The translations under genes were made by a program, and so were the position numbers. From assembly GCA_963377175.1 (NCBI GenBank), contig CAUJNA010001224.1:2174143-2238142 (forward strand): DNA of 64,000 nt, read 5' to 3'. Source of the stretch: Effrenium voratum. Its lineage: Eukaryota > Sar > Dinophyceae > Suessiales > Symbiodiniaceae. Under the pieces are notes generated by a model, which ran no database searches, was not told where the DNA came from, and saw only the letters and a program-made list of their open reading frames with translations. Of the stretch, positions 1 through 12,011 are shown in pieces. Every line of letters starts with the position of its first letter. Positions within the stretch are counted from its first letter, which is position 1.

Positions 1-840
1 GTAGTTGGTTCTAAACGTTTAAGTGATGCTTGGTTCAAAGGTAGCTGCCTGACGGGCAGGTTGGTCTTGCAGGAAGCTGCTGCTGGTTGTCTATTGGAAC
101 AAAATGGAGAGTACTGGTTAGATTTAGCGAGAATACTGATTACACAAAATGGCTCATACATGTAATGGCGAGCCACCGATTCGGGGGGTAGAGCGAGCTC
201 ACCACGACGCAGGTCCGGTATTTCAGGCTTTGGACACGATGCATAAAATGCAGTTAAAGCATGGAATCAGCCACGATGTAACTACCCAACACAGGTCGAG
301 TCAGTGTTGTACCCTATCAATCCCATTATATCTCACAGTCTTCTTGCAAGTTTGGTTGGCAAGGTTTAGACATTTTGCTGCCTAGTTTGTTCTAGGACCA
401 AAATGTTCAACCCTGTTCTAGCCAGTTTTCTTGCAGAAAAGTAGCATGTTGTCACATTGCGACAAGATCAGGTGCCTGCCTGGCAATGACCATGCCCGCA
501 AGATCGGACAAGGGACCGATGCTTTCCATTTGAGCCAGGCAAAAGGTCCCGTGCACTCCCCAATTATTCAAGGGGAGGGCACTTACTAAGTGATTTGAGG
601 CCTTGATCCATGGTTGTAGTTGCCCTGGGTTATAACTATGTTGCAGGCGGCTCACCCGCAAATTGTAACCGGCTCGCCCTGGTGTAAAACAGAGCTTGCG
701 CATGGTTCCTTTCGATTGCATATTTTACGTGTGCAAATCATAGTATTGCCCAGATGGATACTAGGCACTTACCTCACTTTTTCCCTGCCTCTTTGTAGTA
801 CAAAACTCTGAAGATTTCCTGGTCCCATTTGGGTTCTATC

Positions 841-927
841 TGGCTGTGGGTCAAAAATAGGCCTGGTGAATGGAAACAAGGGCAAAAGCTTGCGGTCCAA
901 TTCCTGGTGGTTTAATTTTGACCCATA
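841..927 (+). mobile_element. MITE family E copy (TGGGTCAAAA TIR)
   Basis: The left end reads TGGCTGTGGGTCAAAA and the right end TTTTGACCCATA, an inverted pair. The same ends bound repeats at 47644-47728 and 54794-54881, and one end recurs at about 45620. Length is about 87 bp and nothing is coded. No clear target duplication was seen. Confidence 0.55.
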
Positions 928-1084
928 CTCATTTCACGGGCGGTCGCCCAAGGCCAAAACAGGCAACGCCCGGAGGTTTTCCGACCGATTCCGCAGGTCG
1001 AAGGAGTGCTGCTGAGCGAGGAAGATGTTTCACGAGACTCGCTGACTCGGAGAAGCGGCAGGAAACCCTGCGGATCTCTTTAGA

Positions 1085-1176
1085 CTAGGTCCCCCAGTAG
1101 TGCCAACTTTCACCGTTTTTTCTTTGGTTGGGAGGGTTCCCCTACTAAAATCTGTAACCTCTCTACTGGAACCTAG
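1085..1176 (+). mobile_element. MITE family A copy (CTAGGTCC TIR), short
   Basis: It begins CTAGGTCCCCCAGTAG and ends CTACTGGAACCTAG, inverted copies of each other. The interior has the family core TTTGGTTGGGAGGGTTCCCC followed by CTACTAAAAT. Near the right end a TAACCTCTCTACT tract precedes the terminal AG. Flanks TAGA and TGGA match at 3 of 4 positions, so the 4-bp target duplication is imperfect. Confidence 0.75.
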
Positions 1177-1681
1177 TGGAAATTACCTTGACGCTCCATT
1201 CACCAAGTGAGGTTATGTATTTTTAAGAGGGCATCCGCTTCTAGGATTGTTTTTCAAGGGAAGCCAACACGGAATCACATATGATTTTTGAGGGGGGTGC
1301 AAGCATTCCGCCAGAGTCAAGCATTCTTTGTTGGTTAGGGGCAAGGGGTGAGAAAGCTGCGGCCTATGGTTGCCTTTGCGTCCACCATTGCCATTGTTAT
1401 GTTCATTATGTTTGTCGCGGGGTGCTGCTGATGTCAAGACGCGCCCCGATCTTTCGTTTGTGTTTTTGTTTGGTCAAGGGAAATTATTCAGTTTGGGTTT
1501 GTTGAATGCATGAGTTTCTTACTTCCTTGCTTGGCAGACAATGTAATGCACGGGCTGGACTGTTTGTTGCCATCTCACTCAAGTGAGTTGCTCGTGGTTC
1601 TTATTTGAGGGAATGACTTCTATGAGCCATTGGGGCGGGAAATCCTTGGTGATTCCCTGAAAGCCAAGATGACGGCCCCTT

Positions 1682-1804
1682 TTCTAGGGGTACCTTCCCC
1701 ATTCTTTCCAGGGATCTTTCTTTTCAGGAAACCATCAAACACCCAGGGGAAACAGCCGGCTTTTGAGAAGCGATAGTTGAAAAGAAGGGGGATCAACCCC
1801 TAGA
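1682..1804 (+). mobile_element. MITE family B copy (TTCTAGGGG TIR)
   Basis: It starts TTCTAGGGG and ends CCCCTAGA. The interior matches the other family copies (6935, 44409, 48656) in the CCATTCTTTCCAGGGAT block, the CCCAGGGGAAACAGC block and the GTTGAAAAGAA block. This is the most diverged of the four copies. It has no coding capacity. Confidence 0.7.
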
Positions 1805-4800
1805 CCTTTGGGTTCTTCATGTTGGCAAATCAGTTCGCCGAGATGACAGCCTCTGCCACTGCGACGATGACCATAGACCTTCGCCCTTGCAAGATCTCCA
1901 CAGGGACTTGTGGCAGGCTGTGTGGTTCACAACAGCACACTTGCTTTCGTCGTGCTTGCGCTGTACATAGGATGTTTAGGATGCGTCCGCATGGACGCCT
2001 TGCCAAATTATGGTCGGACGAGAAAGCGCGTCGCAAGAGTACAAGGGAGTTCCCAGTTGCCCAGTTGCCAGTGCTGCCTTGTTTCCCCATTTCTTTTTTT
2101 GGGAAGGGCTCCCCTTTTTGCGTCAACCAGCCGCTTTGCCCTTCCCCTTAGCGGGACGGCCTGATTTTTGGCCTCGGCCGGGATGTGGGCTCCACTCACT
2201 CCCATTGGGCGGGGTGGGGTCTTGAGCAATGTGGCGGAACCAACGAAAAAAGGATGCCTCTTTTTCCCATGGAAATCCACAGGGCATCTGAGAGCTAAAT
2301 TGTGGACCCAACTGGTGGAGTGCCATAGGGGCCCCAAGCCGCAAGCCGCTTGCACGGCTTGATGCACGGCTTGTTGTTTTTGCTGCGCCAGGTTGTTAAC
2401 GATGGCATGACATTGTTTTTGTCTCCGCTTTTGAAGGCGACATGGTTTCAAGAACAGAACGTCTCAGATCCACTTTTGTCCCTATGTTCCAGTTTGTCTA
2501 GCTTATAGCTGTGTGATTTTGTAGTGTTCTTTGCTGGGTATGGTGCTGGTACAAGCGATCTTAGCTGTGCACAGCCTAGGACCACAAGATTGCAGCCTGG
2601 GTATTTTAGTTTCTGAAAGCACTATTCCCTATGCTTCCTCGACTATTTGTCAGATAGGCTTTGCACAACTACTATTTATTGGTTTGAAAACCACTATTTG
2701 TTTACGTTGGCTTTTTCGCCCCATGTTGGGTTCTTTTGTTTTCGAAAACCACGCCTGCTAGTGCAACCTGGCAAGTACTCGTGAGGGCCATATGTATATT
2801 CGACTTTGGGATCCTATGGAGCCTCAGCGTCAAGTCTTTCGTAGCCCTTGTTCCTATTCATCAAAGAATAGTCTTGAAAAAAAGGGCTGTCACAGAGTAT
2901 ATATTTTGAAAAAGGCTTTGGGCGCATAGGGTGTGGAGCTGTTGATTGGCAAAATCCACGTCGCACGAGTTGGGATTGTTTATTCCACTATTCATAGGGA
3001 ATTGGTGCAGGAGTTTGTCCATCCGCGGCATCACGGTATCAGTTCTTTTTGGGTTTTCGCAGCAAGCGATTTCCATGCGCAAGGCCTACTAACGTAGGTC
3101 CAAATACATACTCTCATCCGGGACGAATCCTTATGAGACTTGGCACGGGCATTCCTGGGGACGGGTTGGAGACCCATTTGTGGTGTGGTTTAACGCTCGA
3201 CAAGAACACCAACAAATGTTTGTGAGACAAACTGCTGAAGTCCCAGAATAGGCTATAACATGTCAACGTCGGCAACACAAGCGAGCCCACAATGCTTACA
3301 ACAAAATGTCAAAGGTTGCGATGTAGACATTTTAAGCCAGGTTGGTACTCCTGAGCAATTTCCAAAGGTCACACTTTGTGCACGTTGTTTTTGGGGGGTA
3401 GTGCCTGCGATGTTGCAGGGCAGCACCGCCTGCATATTGAAATCTGGGACCTTCAGCAACCTCGAGCTGAACTTGCAAGCACTAGTTTCGAGCACATTTG
3501 CAAAATCAAGTTTTGCGTCGCTTTGCCGCAAGTCTCGGCGTCTCTGTCAGAGTTTGGCACGCGCCAGGCGTCTATGGGCAAGCGCATCATGCCTGGGCGA
3601 CCGCCCGACAAGGCGCCAAACCAATTGGACACCGTGGGCTAGTTTAGACGAGCTTACCATGTTTTTGCTTCGGGGGGGGGGGGTGAAACGAGCTCACCAT
3701 GATAATTACTTAGTAGGGGTTCAATCCTTGATTCCATTGTTTGTAGGATTTTGCATGGATGTTGCAAGTATATATTCTTTGGAACTGCCTTACATGCCCA
3801 GAGGGTCCAAGTGCCTTTTTAAGGATGCGTTGTTTCTTTGGTTGTGGGGAAGTCTAAAAAGGGGGCTAAAGAAAGTACCATCTTGTCGTGAACATGTCCA
3901 GTGCAGCACGGCTCCGGCCCAGAGCCTGTGTGTCGCTGAAGATTGGCACTGCCTCCAAGTGCGAAGCAGGATGTGAAACAGACGGATGAGCCAAAACATG
4001 GATGAGTGAACACTAGAGGCATCTAAGGCCACAAAAAAAAAGAGAGGCAAAACGGCAAAGCTCCTCGCTACCTTTCATGAGAATTCGGAGCCCCTGGGGT
4101 GGGTGTCCGTTTGGCTGGAGGTCTGGGGGTATGGATCTTCTCATCAACCTCCCAGATCCGAAGGGTTTTACAGCAGGTAGCCAGCCCCTTGGTTGAAGGG
4201 CCATATGCATATGGTTTCAATGGTTACCTATATGGACACGTGTTTTTTGTTTTCTTCCCAATGCACCCCCCTGCTGGCTTCCCCCCTTTTGGCCAGTTTC
4301 AGAGGGAAGCCAAAATACCAACCATTTGAGGGGTTCTCTCATGTTGAGACCAACCCAAATAGGGACATGGACCTCGCTCCTGAAAATTTGTTTGCGACCT
4401 GTCGCTCAAAAATGGTGCCAGGGCTCCTTCCCTTTGGACCACTTTGCCGAGTGCTCAAGGCTGAAGGACGCCGGGTTGTCCGCGAAGGTTGGTAAATGGG
4501 TCCCGGAGCCTTTAGCAGACAGATATTGAACAATATGTGTCAGCTTCTTGAGGCTCGGGATTCGCGAGTAAAACTCACAACTCATCGAGTGATGCCATCA
4601 TCTAATGTGTTCTTGTGTTGCACCCGTTTACCTCTTGAGTTTGTAGGCTCCTTTTATTCGTTTGTATGTGCTTCTCATCACTTTGGTCAACTAAATCGGT
4701 GTGTTCGCGACCCCCTCAACAGCCTTGGGAATATACATGGACACCGAGGGTTCCAAGTTGGAACCTTGCGTGACCAATTTTGCAGGGATGGCTTCCCCAT

Positions 4801-5258
4801 GGAATCAGGAATCCACGTCTTATCAGAAAACTCACACCATGCCAGGAACGACCGATTTCCCAAAGAACGATGGTTGAAAGGAATGGGGCATCCCCAGCGC
4901 ATCCTGCTGCCCCTATGGTTGGCAGCCAAGGGCCGCCATGATGTACAGCCTAAAGCCAGAAGGTAACAATCGGTTGCGAAGGAAACCTAGAAGGGCCATG
5001 TAGGTTCCATTTAAGCTATACTCAGAATTGTACCGTACATACCTGAGTCCTGAGGGATGGTGGCAACAGGATCCGTCGGAATCAGCCAAAGATGAAGCCT
5101 CGGCACTCGGCTCGCAAGCGACTGGTTCTTTTTGGCTGCATAGTTCACCCAAACCGCGGCTTTGGTGATTTGACTAACTTCCCGGAGCTCATGAAAAATG
5201 TCCCCAGACACCCAGTGCCCTTTGTTCCTTTTTGAGGAGTTTCACTTTAACTTTGGTG

Positions 5259-5346
5259 CATTTTGCTTGGATGTTGGGACTTCAACTTTTTGCCAACTAT
5301 TGGGTCTTCCGTATTCAACCACGAAAAGTTGGTCACTTTTAGCAGG
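5259..5346 (+). repeat. Dispersed repeat, about 90-115 bp
   Basis: The block from GTGCATTTTGCTTGGATGTT to ACTTTTAGCAGG recurs at 20466-20572 and 58503-58617, with about 75-85 percent identity by eye. The shared core is GCCAACTA, then GGGTTTTCC, then AAAGTTA. No clear terminal inverted repeat could be assigned. Confidence 0.6.
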
Positions 5347-6934
5347 GCTTCGCAGATTTCGCAACCAAGTTAACTCGAGTGCTTCACTTAAAGGCGCCCT
5401 GGTTTCTTTCCTACGGACATCCGCGAATGAAACTCTGGGGCTCTTGGTGGATTTGCCTCGGTTCCCGGAGCTCCCTCCAGGGCTGTCCCGATACAGCGGC
5501 TCAGTTCGATAAGTGGCGCCGAGTAAATGAATTCTTTTTATCCAACTTTTTTTTGTTTGGCTCGGCTGTTTTTTACTAAAAATGGCCCAAGCCCCAAGAA
5601 AGGGTTCCCTTTTTTTGGCCAGGGTCACTGAACAGAGGCGGGTTTCCGGGCCCCACTTCTGTGATACAAAGTGCTTGCTGTGTGTGTGTTTGGTAGAGTC
5701 TAGGGTGGGAAACGGCCACACAAACCGGACTCAGTTGGGGGCACCGCGTCTTACAGGGTGGCAAAGCTACCCTTCCAATCAAAGCTGACAGAAGGGGGTT
5801 CGGAGGCAGTCATCATGAAAGCCCCTAGCCGCTTCCATGGGTGCCAGACCCATAAAGCAATGGGTCTCAAGATTGCCGTTACGTATCCCCGTGCGCTGGG
5901 GCCTGATTTTTGCTTTAAATGCCCGAGCATATGTAGTCTCTTGGGGGCTGGGGATGGAAGGACTGCCTTTGACAGCTTGGGATTTTGATTTCGCCCCAAA
6001 GAGCCGTTTTTGGCACTTCACAAAGTGGCCTGAGGCCCTTCGACTAGTTGAGTTACCATCCCATTTTCGGGCAAACATGGCCGCCTTTGCTGGCCTTTGG
6101 CCCAGGAGGACTACTTGAGGTGCCTGAAAGAGAACAAGCACGACAACATGTCCTGCAGATATCTTTCCAAGCAGTGCGCCCTACCGCGCCAAATGAGGTT
6201 CTAGGGCCACTATGGTAGCTAACAATAACAATGAAGATCTCTGTGATGTCTGAAACTAGGGGGACTGCCAACTCTTTTTTGTGGTTTCAGTAGAAGCCAA
6301 GGTGAACGGACAAACACCTACGCACACAGACACATTGTGGTAGTTTTCCTGGCGGGGTAAAGACGGGTCAATCTTTGGTTTTCAGGGGTTTTCGCCCGGG
6401 TAGTTGGTTACTATTCCCTGGTTATTTGCAGCACTGGTTGGTTGTTTCTCTTCAAGCCTCTTAGCGGGGTGACTTTGATAAACACACGGGGCCTGTAGGT
6501 TTGGTGTACGCTGGACTCCCCTCTTGCAAGTGGCTAAGAGGGAAAGTTGTCATTTGCCATGGGTTTCCTGAAGCTTGGGTTGCGACCCCATGTCTGCTCT
6601 TGTGTTTGATGACGTGTTCTGCCAGTTTGTGAACAAGACTTTTATTTGGAAAACAACAACAACAGGTGCCGCTTCAAATGTAGATATATACACATGTTAG
6701 AATTGTGCGATCTAGTGTCTATACCTTCGGGGTCGTGGTTTGGCGAAAACCCCTTTGAGAGCTCCAGGTACTTGCAGTGCCGCATGGACAAGAACTTGAT
6801 GACAAAAGAGCCCATGAGCCAGTTAGGCTTCACTGAAGAGGCCGGGCAGCTAAGCCTCTAGGCCGCGCTTGGGGGATTGGCAGCTTGGGCATGGCCAAAC
6901 GCCAAGAGCCATACTGGGACAAGGTGCTGCACAG

Positions 6935-7070
6935 TTCTAGCGGTGACTTCCATTTCCATTATTTCCAGGATCCTTCTTTCTAGAAAACCACCAAAATCTC
7001 GGGGAAATGGCGATCGGTTTTTAAAAAGAACGATGGCTGAAAAGAATGGAATCGGACTCAACCCCTAGAA
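6935..7070 (+). mobile_element. MITE family B copy (TTCTAGGGG TIR)
   Basis: The left end is TTCTAGCGG, one change from the family, and the right end is CCCCTAGAA. The interior shares CTTCCATTTCCATT, AGGATCCTTCTTTCTAGAAA and AACGATGGCTGAAAAGAATG with the copies at 44409 and 48656. CAG lies directly outside each end and may be a 3-bp target duplication. Confidence 0.75.
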
Positions 7071-7100
7071 CAGTTGGTAGTGTATCCCTATGGACTTTGC

Positions 7101-7190
7101 CCAGTAGCGAGGGGAACCATAGGATAGTGTCCTCTTGCCCGTTGTCCTTGGCCCCCACTTGGAGTCACTAGCCACTGCACACTATGGGGC
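7101..7190 (+). repeat. Dispersed repeat shared with 22925-23010
   Basis: The segment TAGCGAGGGGAACCATAGGA, followed by CCTCTTGCCCGTTGTCC and GAGTCACTAG, has a diverged relative at 22925-23010. The unit is non-coding. At 23 kb an unrelated hairpin MITE has inserted next to it. Confidence 0.5.
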
Positions 7191-7269
7191 CTCAATGGCC
7201 CGCCTTGCGCGCCCAGCTCTCAAGATGAGGGGCCCAGCAAGTTTCAGGCTTCGTAGAGGATTCCTTAGG

Positions 7270-7385
7270 CAGGGCTCCTTAAAAGATACATTTTGCCTCC
7301 ATTTGAAACATGGCTTTTTCCACCAAAATAAAGGGAAACCACCATTTACAAGGCAATGATCAGGTGTACAATGTAAGGATCCCTG
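7270..7385 (+). mobile_element. MITE family C copy (CAGGGCTCCTTA TIR)
   Basis: The ends are CAGGGCTCCTTA and TAAGGATCCCTG, an inverted pair with one mismatch. The interior matches copies at 56689 and 59968 (AAAATAAAGGGAA, CACCATTTACAAGGCAATG, GTACAATG). Flanks TTAGG and TTAGA are a near-match 5-bp target duplication. The perfect duplications at the other two copies support these boundaries. Confidence 0.8.
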
Positions 7386-8504
7386 TTAGAGTTCTCGGAC
7401 TTCCTTCTGGTTCCTCAGTGTTCGGAACGGTTGCTCCCCGAATCGTTGCAAGATGATTAAAGCCGTTGGGGTGAAGTGTGGCTTCGCTTCTTTTGGAGTC
7501 CCTTCGTTAAGGGGCAATTTGTGGATCACTTATTCATGCAGACTTGGTTTGTGGTGCATACTCATTTGAGGGGCACCTCCTACCCGAAGGAGTGATTGCC
7601 ACTTGCACCACTGCCCTCTCGGCGCGGCAGACGCTAAAAAGGGGACACCAAAAAGGGCAAGCACCAGATTGAACTGCTAGCTGAACAAGTTAAGATATCT
7701 CCAGCGGGAATTTTGGAAACCAAGTAAGGCACCTTTTGCATAAGCTCAGTTTGATAGGTGAGGTGGTTGTAATTTGGTCAGCAATCATCTGCCAGCAACT
7801 CCCCTTTCGGCTGATTGTGCCCACCTGCAAACACCCCTTTGCTGTCCACTAGGCAGTCGTTGGAGGGTGGGTCACAAGAGGGTCCCATTCTCGGATGACG
7901 GGTTTTGCCATTTCAAAGGGTCACGAAGGTTCGACAAAAAGGCATCCGGCAAGGGGCTTCACTTGACAACTGCTTTCTGAGTTTCTGCAACTTATGCTTA
8001 GATTCAGATCCGAGGGGGCAATGGCTTGTGGAGTGCCCACAGTTTCCCAAGAAGGCCCCCGAAGGGCCCCAGAAGCCTTTTTCCATCTGAGCTATTTGGT
8101 CAGCGGAGTTCTCCCAACTCAACCAACCCTTTCTTTGGCAGGTTAAGTCGCCCTTTCACCCGCCCTGCGTCGCTTGCCCCTTCCTCTACAAAGGTTCGGT
8201 CAACATATTAATATGTCGATGGTCGCAAAGGGGGAGGGCCTTGGGAGGGGGGCGCTAAATGGTTGTAGTTTGTCAACCACACAAAAGACGACTTTGAGGT
8301 AGGGGGATGTTTCTTGGTTTCCTCACATTTTGACGGCCTTAGTTTGACATTTGACGGAAGTTAGCTGATTGCCGGCCCCAAACTGGCAAAAGGGATTTAA
8401 ATGGCAAAAGGGCTTCATTTGGGGGGTTTTCAAAGTAGCGGTCCCCTCAAACTGGTGACTTTGCGGTTGGGTGTCCTTTAGCTTTACACAGCGCAAAGGG
8501 GTCC

Positions 8505-8640
8505 ATGTTTCTCGAAATGGATCTGAAGATGCAGGACTCCAAGCTGAAGCCCTCGCGCAAGAGGGACAAGACCAAGAAGTCCAAGGAGGCAACAGACCCC
8601 GAAGCCTTGGCGATCGCTGCGAGTGGGGAATGTGTTCGAA
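8505..8640 (+). CDS. Exon-like island, lysine-rich; function unknown
   Basis: A GC-rich frame beginning at an ATG encodes an acidic start and then a strongly basic lysine/arginine run (PSRKRDKTKKSKE), followed by TDPEALAIAASGE. The composition differs sharply from the AT-richer flanks and looks like real coding sequence. No domain is recognised. The basic run could be a nuclear-localisation or nucleic-acid-binding segment, which is inference. The 3' splice boundary is not certain. Confidence 0.35.
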
Positions 8641-8897
8641 ATAAACCCCGGAATTGGTCCCCTGACAGGAAGCCACCAGGATGGTGTTTCTGGGGGTCAG
8701 ACTCCATTTCTCATTCCCTGCCGATTTCGCACCACAAAAAATCCGAACTGACGCAAGCCACCTTCCAAGCGATTCGGGACCAACCAAGGGTTTCCTTAGA
8801 CTTGAAGTTTAGAGGTGATGACATACCAGAAGTCTAGCTTTTAAGTCTGCGTTTTTGGGGATCCTTTGCCAACTGTTCAATGGCACTTGTTTCTCCT

Positions 8898-8974
8898 GAC
8901 CCTAGGGTCCAAAGGCCTTACATATGAGGGCCTCCAAAAGACCTCAAATAATAGGGTCTTGGGACCCTAGGGTT
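8898..8974 (+). repeat. Palindromic-ended repeat, copy 1
   Basis: The unit is bounded by GACCCTAGGGTCC on the left and GGGACCCTAGGGTT on the right. It contains GGCCTTACATAT and GACCTCAAATAATAGGGTC. A second copy lies at 11929-12011 with the same internal order, so this is a short MITE-like family with CCTAGG-centred ends. Confidence 0.65.
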
Positions 8975-11068
8975 AAGTCAACCCCAAATTTCCCTAAGCA
9001 GGCTCTCTATTTGTGCATTCCAGCGCAAGCGCCGAAGGACAATCAGGTGTGGATCCGAATGAACACAAGGCTTGAGTTGTTTTTTTTGTTCTTCCCCTCA
9101 GATGTCATGCACCAAGCTCCATTCACCTCGGCAAGCTAACCGAGCCCGGATTCATAATGGCGGAGTTTTTCGGGCGTGTTCCCTCCAAAAGTGATCCAAA
9201 TCCCTAACGTAGGACACCCCGTGGGCCTGATTTCTCAACTAAGTTCCCAGAAATGTCAAGTTGAGATCAATCTGTAGGAGCATACTAAGGAGCAGGGATT
9301 TGTTTTAGCAGGCGATCAACTCATTGTCGGGGATTGCTCGAATCAGTACAAAATCCAACAAGCTATGAGTTTCAGTAGGGAACATGCCCTCAACAATGGC
9401 TGGTGGACATGAATGACCAAACCAGAAACGGGACACACCCCGATAAAACAAAAAAATGAGCAAACCAACCAAGCCGGGTTGTCATTTTGTGACTGCTCGG
9501 CTCACTCGGATAGGTGATCGTTAATTATTTGCGAAGAAAAGGGCTGCACAATTGAACCTTTGGCTCATGAAGCCCGTTCGGTTTTGCCGCCAGAGAAGGA
9601 GTCGGCATACGGTTGGTTGGGTGCGCTTGTTTAAGTTAACTCTGTTTTGAAGGACAACGAATCAATCAACCATTGGGAGAGGTCTGCCTGGTTTGAGACG
9701 TATCCAGATGAGACATATCCACACTGTTGCTTGTCCCAAATTGTTCAGTGGCCTCCCAATCCATTTCTGTTCAAGCAAAAAGGGGTCCCGATGCTTGTGT
9801 CTCCCTACGTCCCCGTGTAAGCTTATCGAGTTCATATTTAGACAAGTCTTGACAGCGTGCGGTTCAGTCGAAATATCCAAGGGTGGATGTCTCAAAATAG
9901 GACACCCTCCCCCTTTTTTCGGTTTCAATCGGAAGCCCGAAACCAACCCTAACTTTAGACGCACTCCCACTTTAACCGCACAAACAAGGGACGCAACCAC
10001 AGCTCAATGTCCAATGTCCTTTGGCGGAACTTTTTCGCCGTGGCTCACGTGGCGCCAAGTAAGCCCTTCACAACACGACCAACCCCTCAAAATCTTCGAG
10101 CTTCTCGCTTACACCAGATTGAGCAAAAGCAAAATCACCCGGGGTAGGCATTGGACATGATCAAGTGTAGTATCTTATATATATATATATATGTACATAC
10201 ATATTTTCCTGACAACCTTTCATGCCTCAATTGACATGTCAGGAGACCGGCTGGGTGGTGGGCGTGGATGGCGGCACCGGCACCGGTTTGAGTTCGATCG
10301 ATACACGCCAAATGCAAAACACCTGCAATGAAGGGTTAGGGGATCCTCCTCGAATCAAATCGGATGAAATCTGAAGAATCTGATGGAATCTGATGAAATC
10401 TGATGAAACCATATTTTGTTCACATGTTGATCAGGTTTGGTCAGATAATTTTTGCGTTGGGAAGGGACACACAGATCTTTGCACTTGACACCTGGAGCTG
10501 GCGGTGCCATGGCAAGACCTTACAGGAAGCCGCCGTCGGCTCGTGTCCGGGTGACACCACCTGGATCGCCAGGTGCTGCTTCGCTTTTTTTTCCATCCAC
10601 TTTGCCCCAACTAGTCAGCGACAGGGACTGGACAAAAAGCAGCAACTTGGCCATCTGGGCATTTTGTTTTTCCTTTTTGTTGGGTCCCTCGCTAAAGGTG
10701 GTCAAAACGGGTTCCCTGTTCTACCAGAGTGAGAACAATTGGATTGGAGCATCTTTCCTGGACCTCTCCTCAGATCCCTCAAAATGCTTGGCAAAGGCTA
10801 GCTTTATATATAGATATACAGAAATATATCTATGCATGTCTGATGTCCACCACAGGTGTACCAATTGACGTTCACACCCACTCAGAGATTCTCTTGAAAC
10901 CCACAATAAAGGAGCAACGTGTCCTTGGCAATAAGGAAGTGGCTGGAAAGAACCCACTGAATTCCCGGAAACGTGCATCAGCCGGCTCTTCCACGTAAGG
11001 AACACTCATTCCCTCGGCGCGGAACGGCTTGATCTTCGGGGCAGTTTGGTTAGGCTTCAAAGTCGCCG

Positions 11069-11257
11069 GTGCCTGCGAAGCAAAATTCCGAACAGGCCGG
11101 CGAACGTGTCCATTTCTTCTTGGCGCGCAACGGCAACCCCTTTGCCAAAGGAAGCACCGAAGAAATGATCCGTTGTTGGGTCCGTTACCTGTTCGGGTTG
11201 AAGCTGGGTCCGGGAGGAATCGCTAAGTTGTGGGATCTCCCACCAACTAACCGTTGA
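11069..11257 (+). CDS. Possible coding fragment, unknown
   Basis: An ATG frame runs 62 codons and reads like protein, with segments ERVHFFLARNGNPFAKG and MIRCWVRYLFGLKLGPGG. No family is recognised. It could be an exon or a decayed transposable-element fragment. The overlapping frame is also open, so the evidence is weak. Confidence 0.2.
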   Translation: MPAKQNSEQAGERVHFFLARNGNPFAKGSTEEMIRCWVRYLFGLKLGPGGIAKLWDLPPTNR

Positions 11258-11928
11258 ACCAGACAGGGGTTGGACCAGCTTCCCTTTAAAGTGACCCCCT
11301 GTCAGGTTCCATGCTATTTGGTGGGAGGGTATTTTTCGGTGAACTCCTTGGTTGAGCCTTAGTAACCCTTGAGCCTATTTGCATTTCAATCGGGGGCCCC
11401 TAAATGGGGCCATTTGCCAGAGAATGCTTTTCACGCCGTTTCTCTTTCGTCTTGGTCCAGAAGGGTCCCCATTGTTTGAGTGGTTTTTGAAGGGACGCAT
11501 AAAGAAAACAAACACCATCATGGGTTGGGTCCCCCAAGAGACGCAAGACTCCAGTTCGCGGTCAGATCCATCCGATGGCAGGCATCAGGCCAGAGCGCAG
11601 CAACGAGTGGCGGAGGCAAATCGGCAAAGCAGTGCCGTTGTTTTTGTTTTCCCTGCCGGGAAGGCAGGGAATCTGAAACAAAATGGGATCTCAGTTGAGT
11701 TCATGGACATACTGGTTTGAGGTTTGGACAATTTTAGAGAACAGAAGGTGAAGTTTGCTTTTTGGTCAATCCACTCGATGGCAAGTGAGCTTGTTCAAGC
11801 AACAAGGGACGGAGGCAGTTTAAACCAGGGGTTGGCCTTTTCCTGGTTCTATTGGCACCGGCGAATTCAGTGGCGCCAACATTAGATCCTGGGTGTTTGG
11901 TTGGCAAAAAGGGCTCCCGAATTCTTTT

Positions 11929-12011
11929 CCCTTGGGCCCCAAGACCTTACATATTTTCGGGCCTTGGACCCCAAAGAACCTCAAATCATAGGGTCTTGGG
12001 ACCCTAGGGTT
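11929..12011 (+). repeat. Palindromic-ended repeat, copy 2
   Basis: Second copy of the family at 8898-8974. It shares CTTACATAT, the GACCTCAAAT-like centre (AACCTCAAATCATAGGGTC) and the right end GGGACCCTAGGGTTT. The left end has diverged. Confidence 0.6.

Larger units (their letters stand above)
1..8500. other. Gene-poor stretch with dispersed MITEs
   Basis: I see no convincing gene here. Open frames are short, and neither strand shows recognisable domains. The stretch holds copies of several short repeat families annotated separately (841-927, 1085-1176, 1682-1804, 5259-5346, 6935-7070, 7101-7190, 7270-7385). The rest is unassigned and of intermediate GC, which fits intergenic or intronic dinoflagellate DNA. 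Confidence 0.5.
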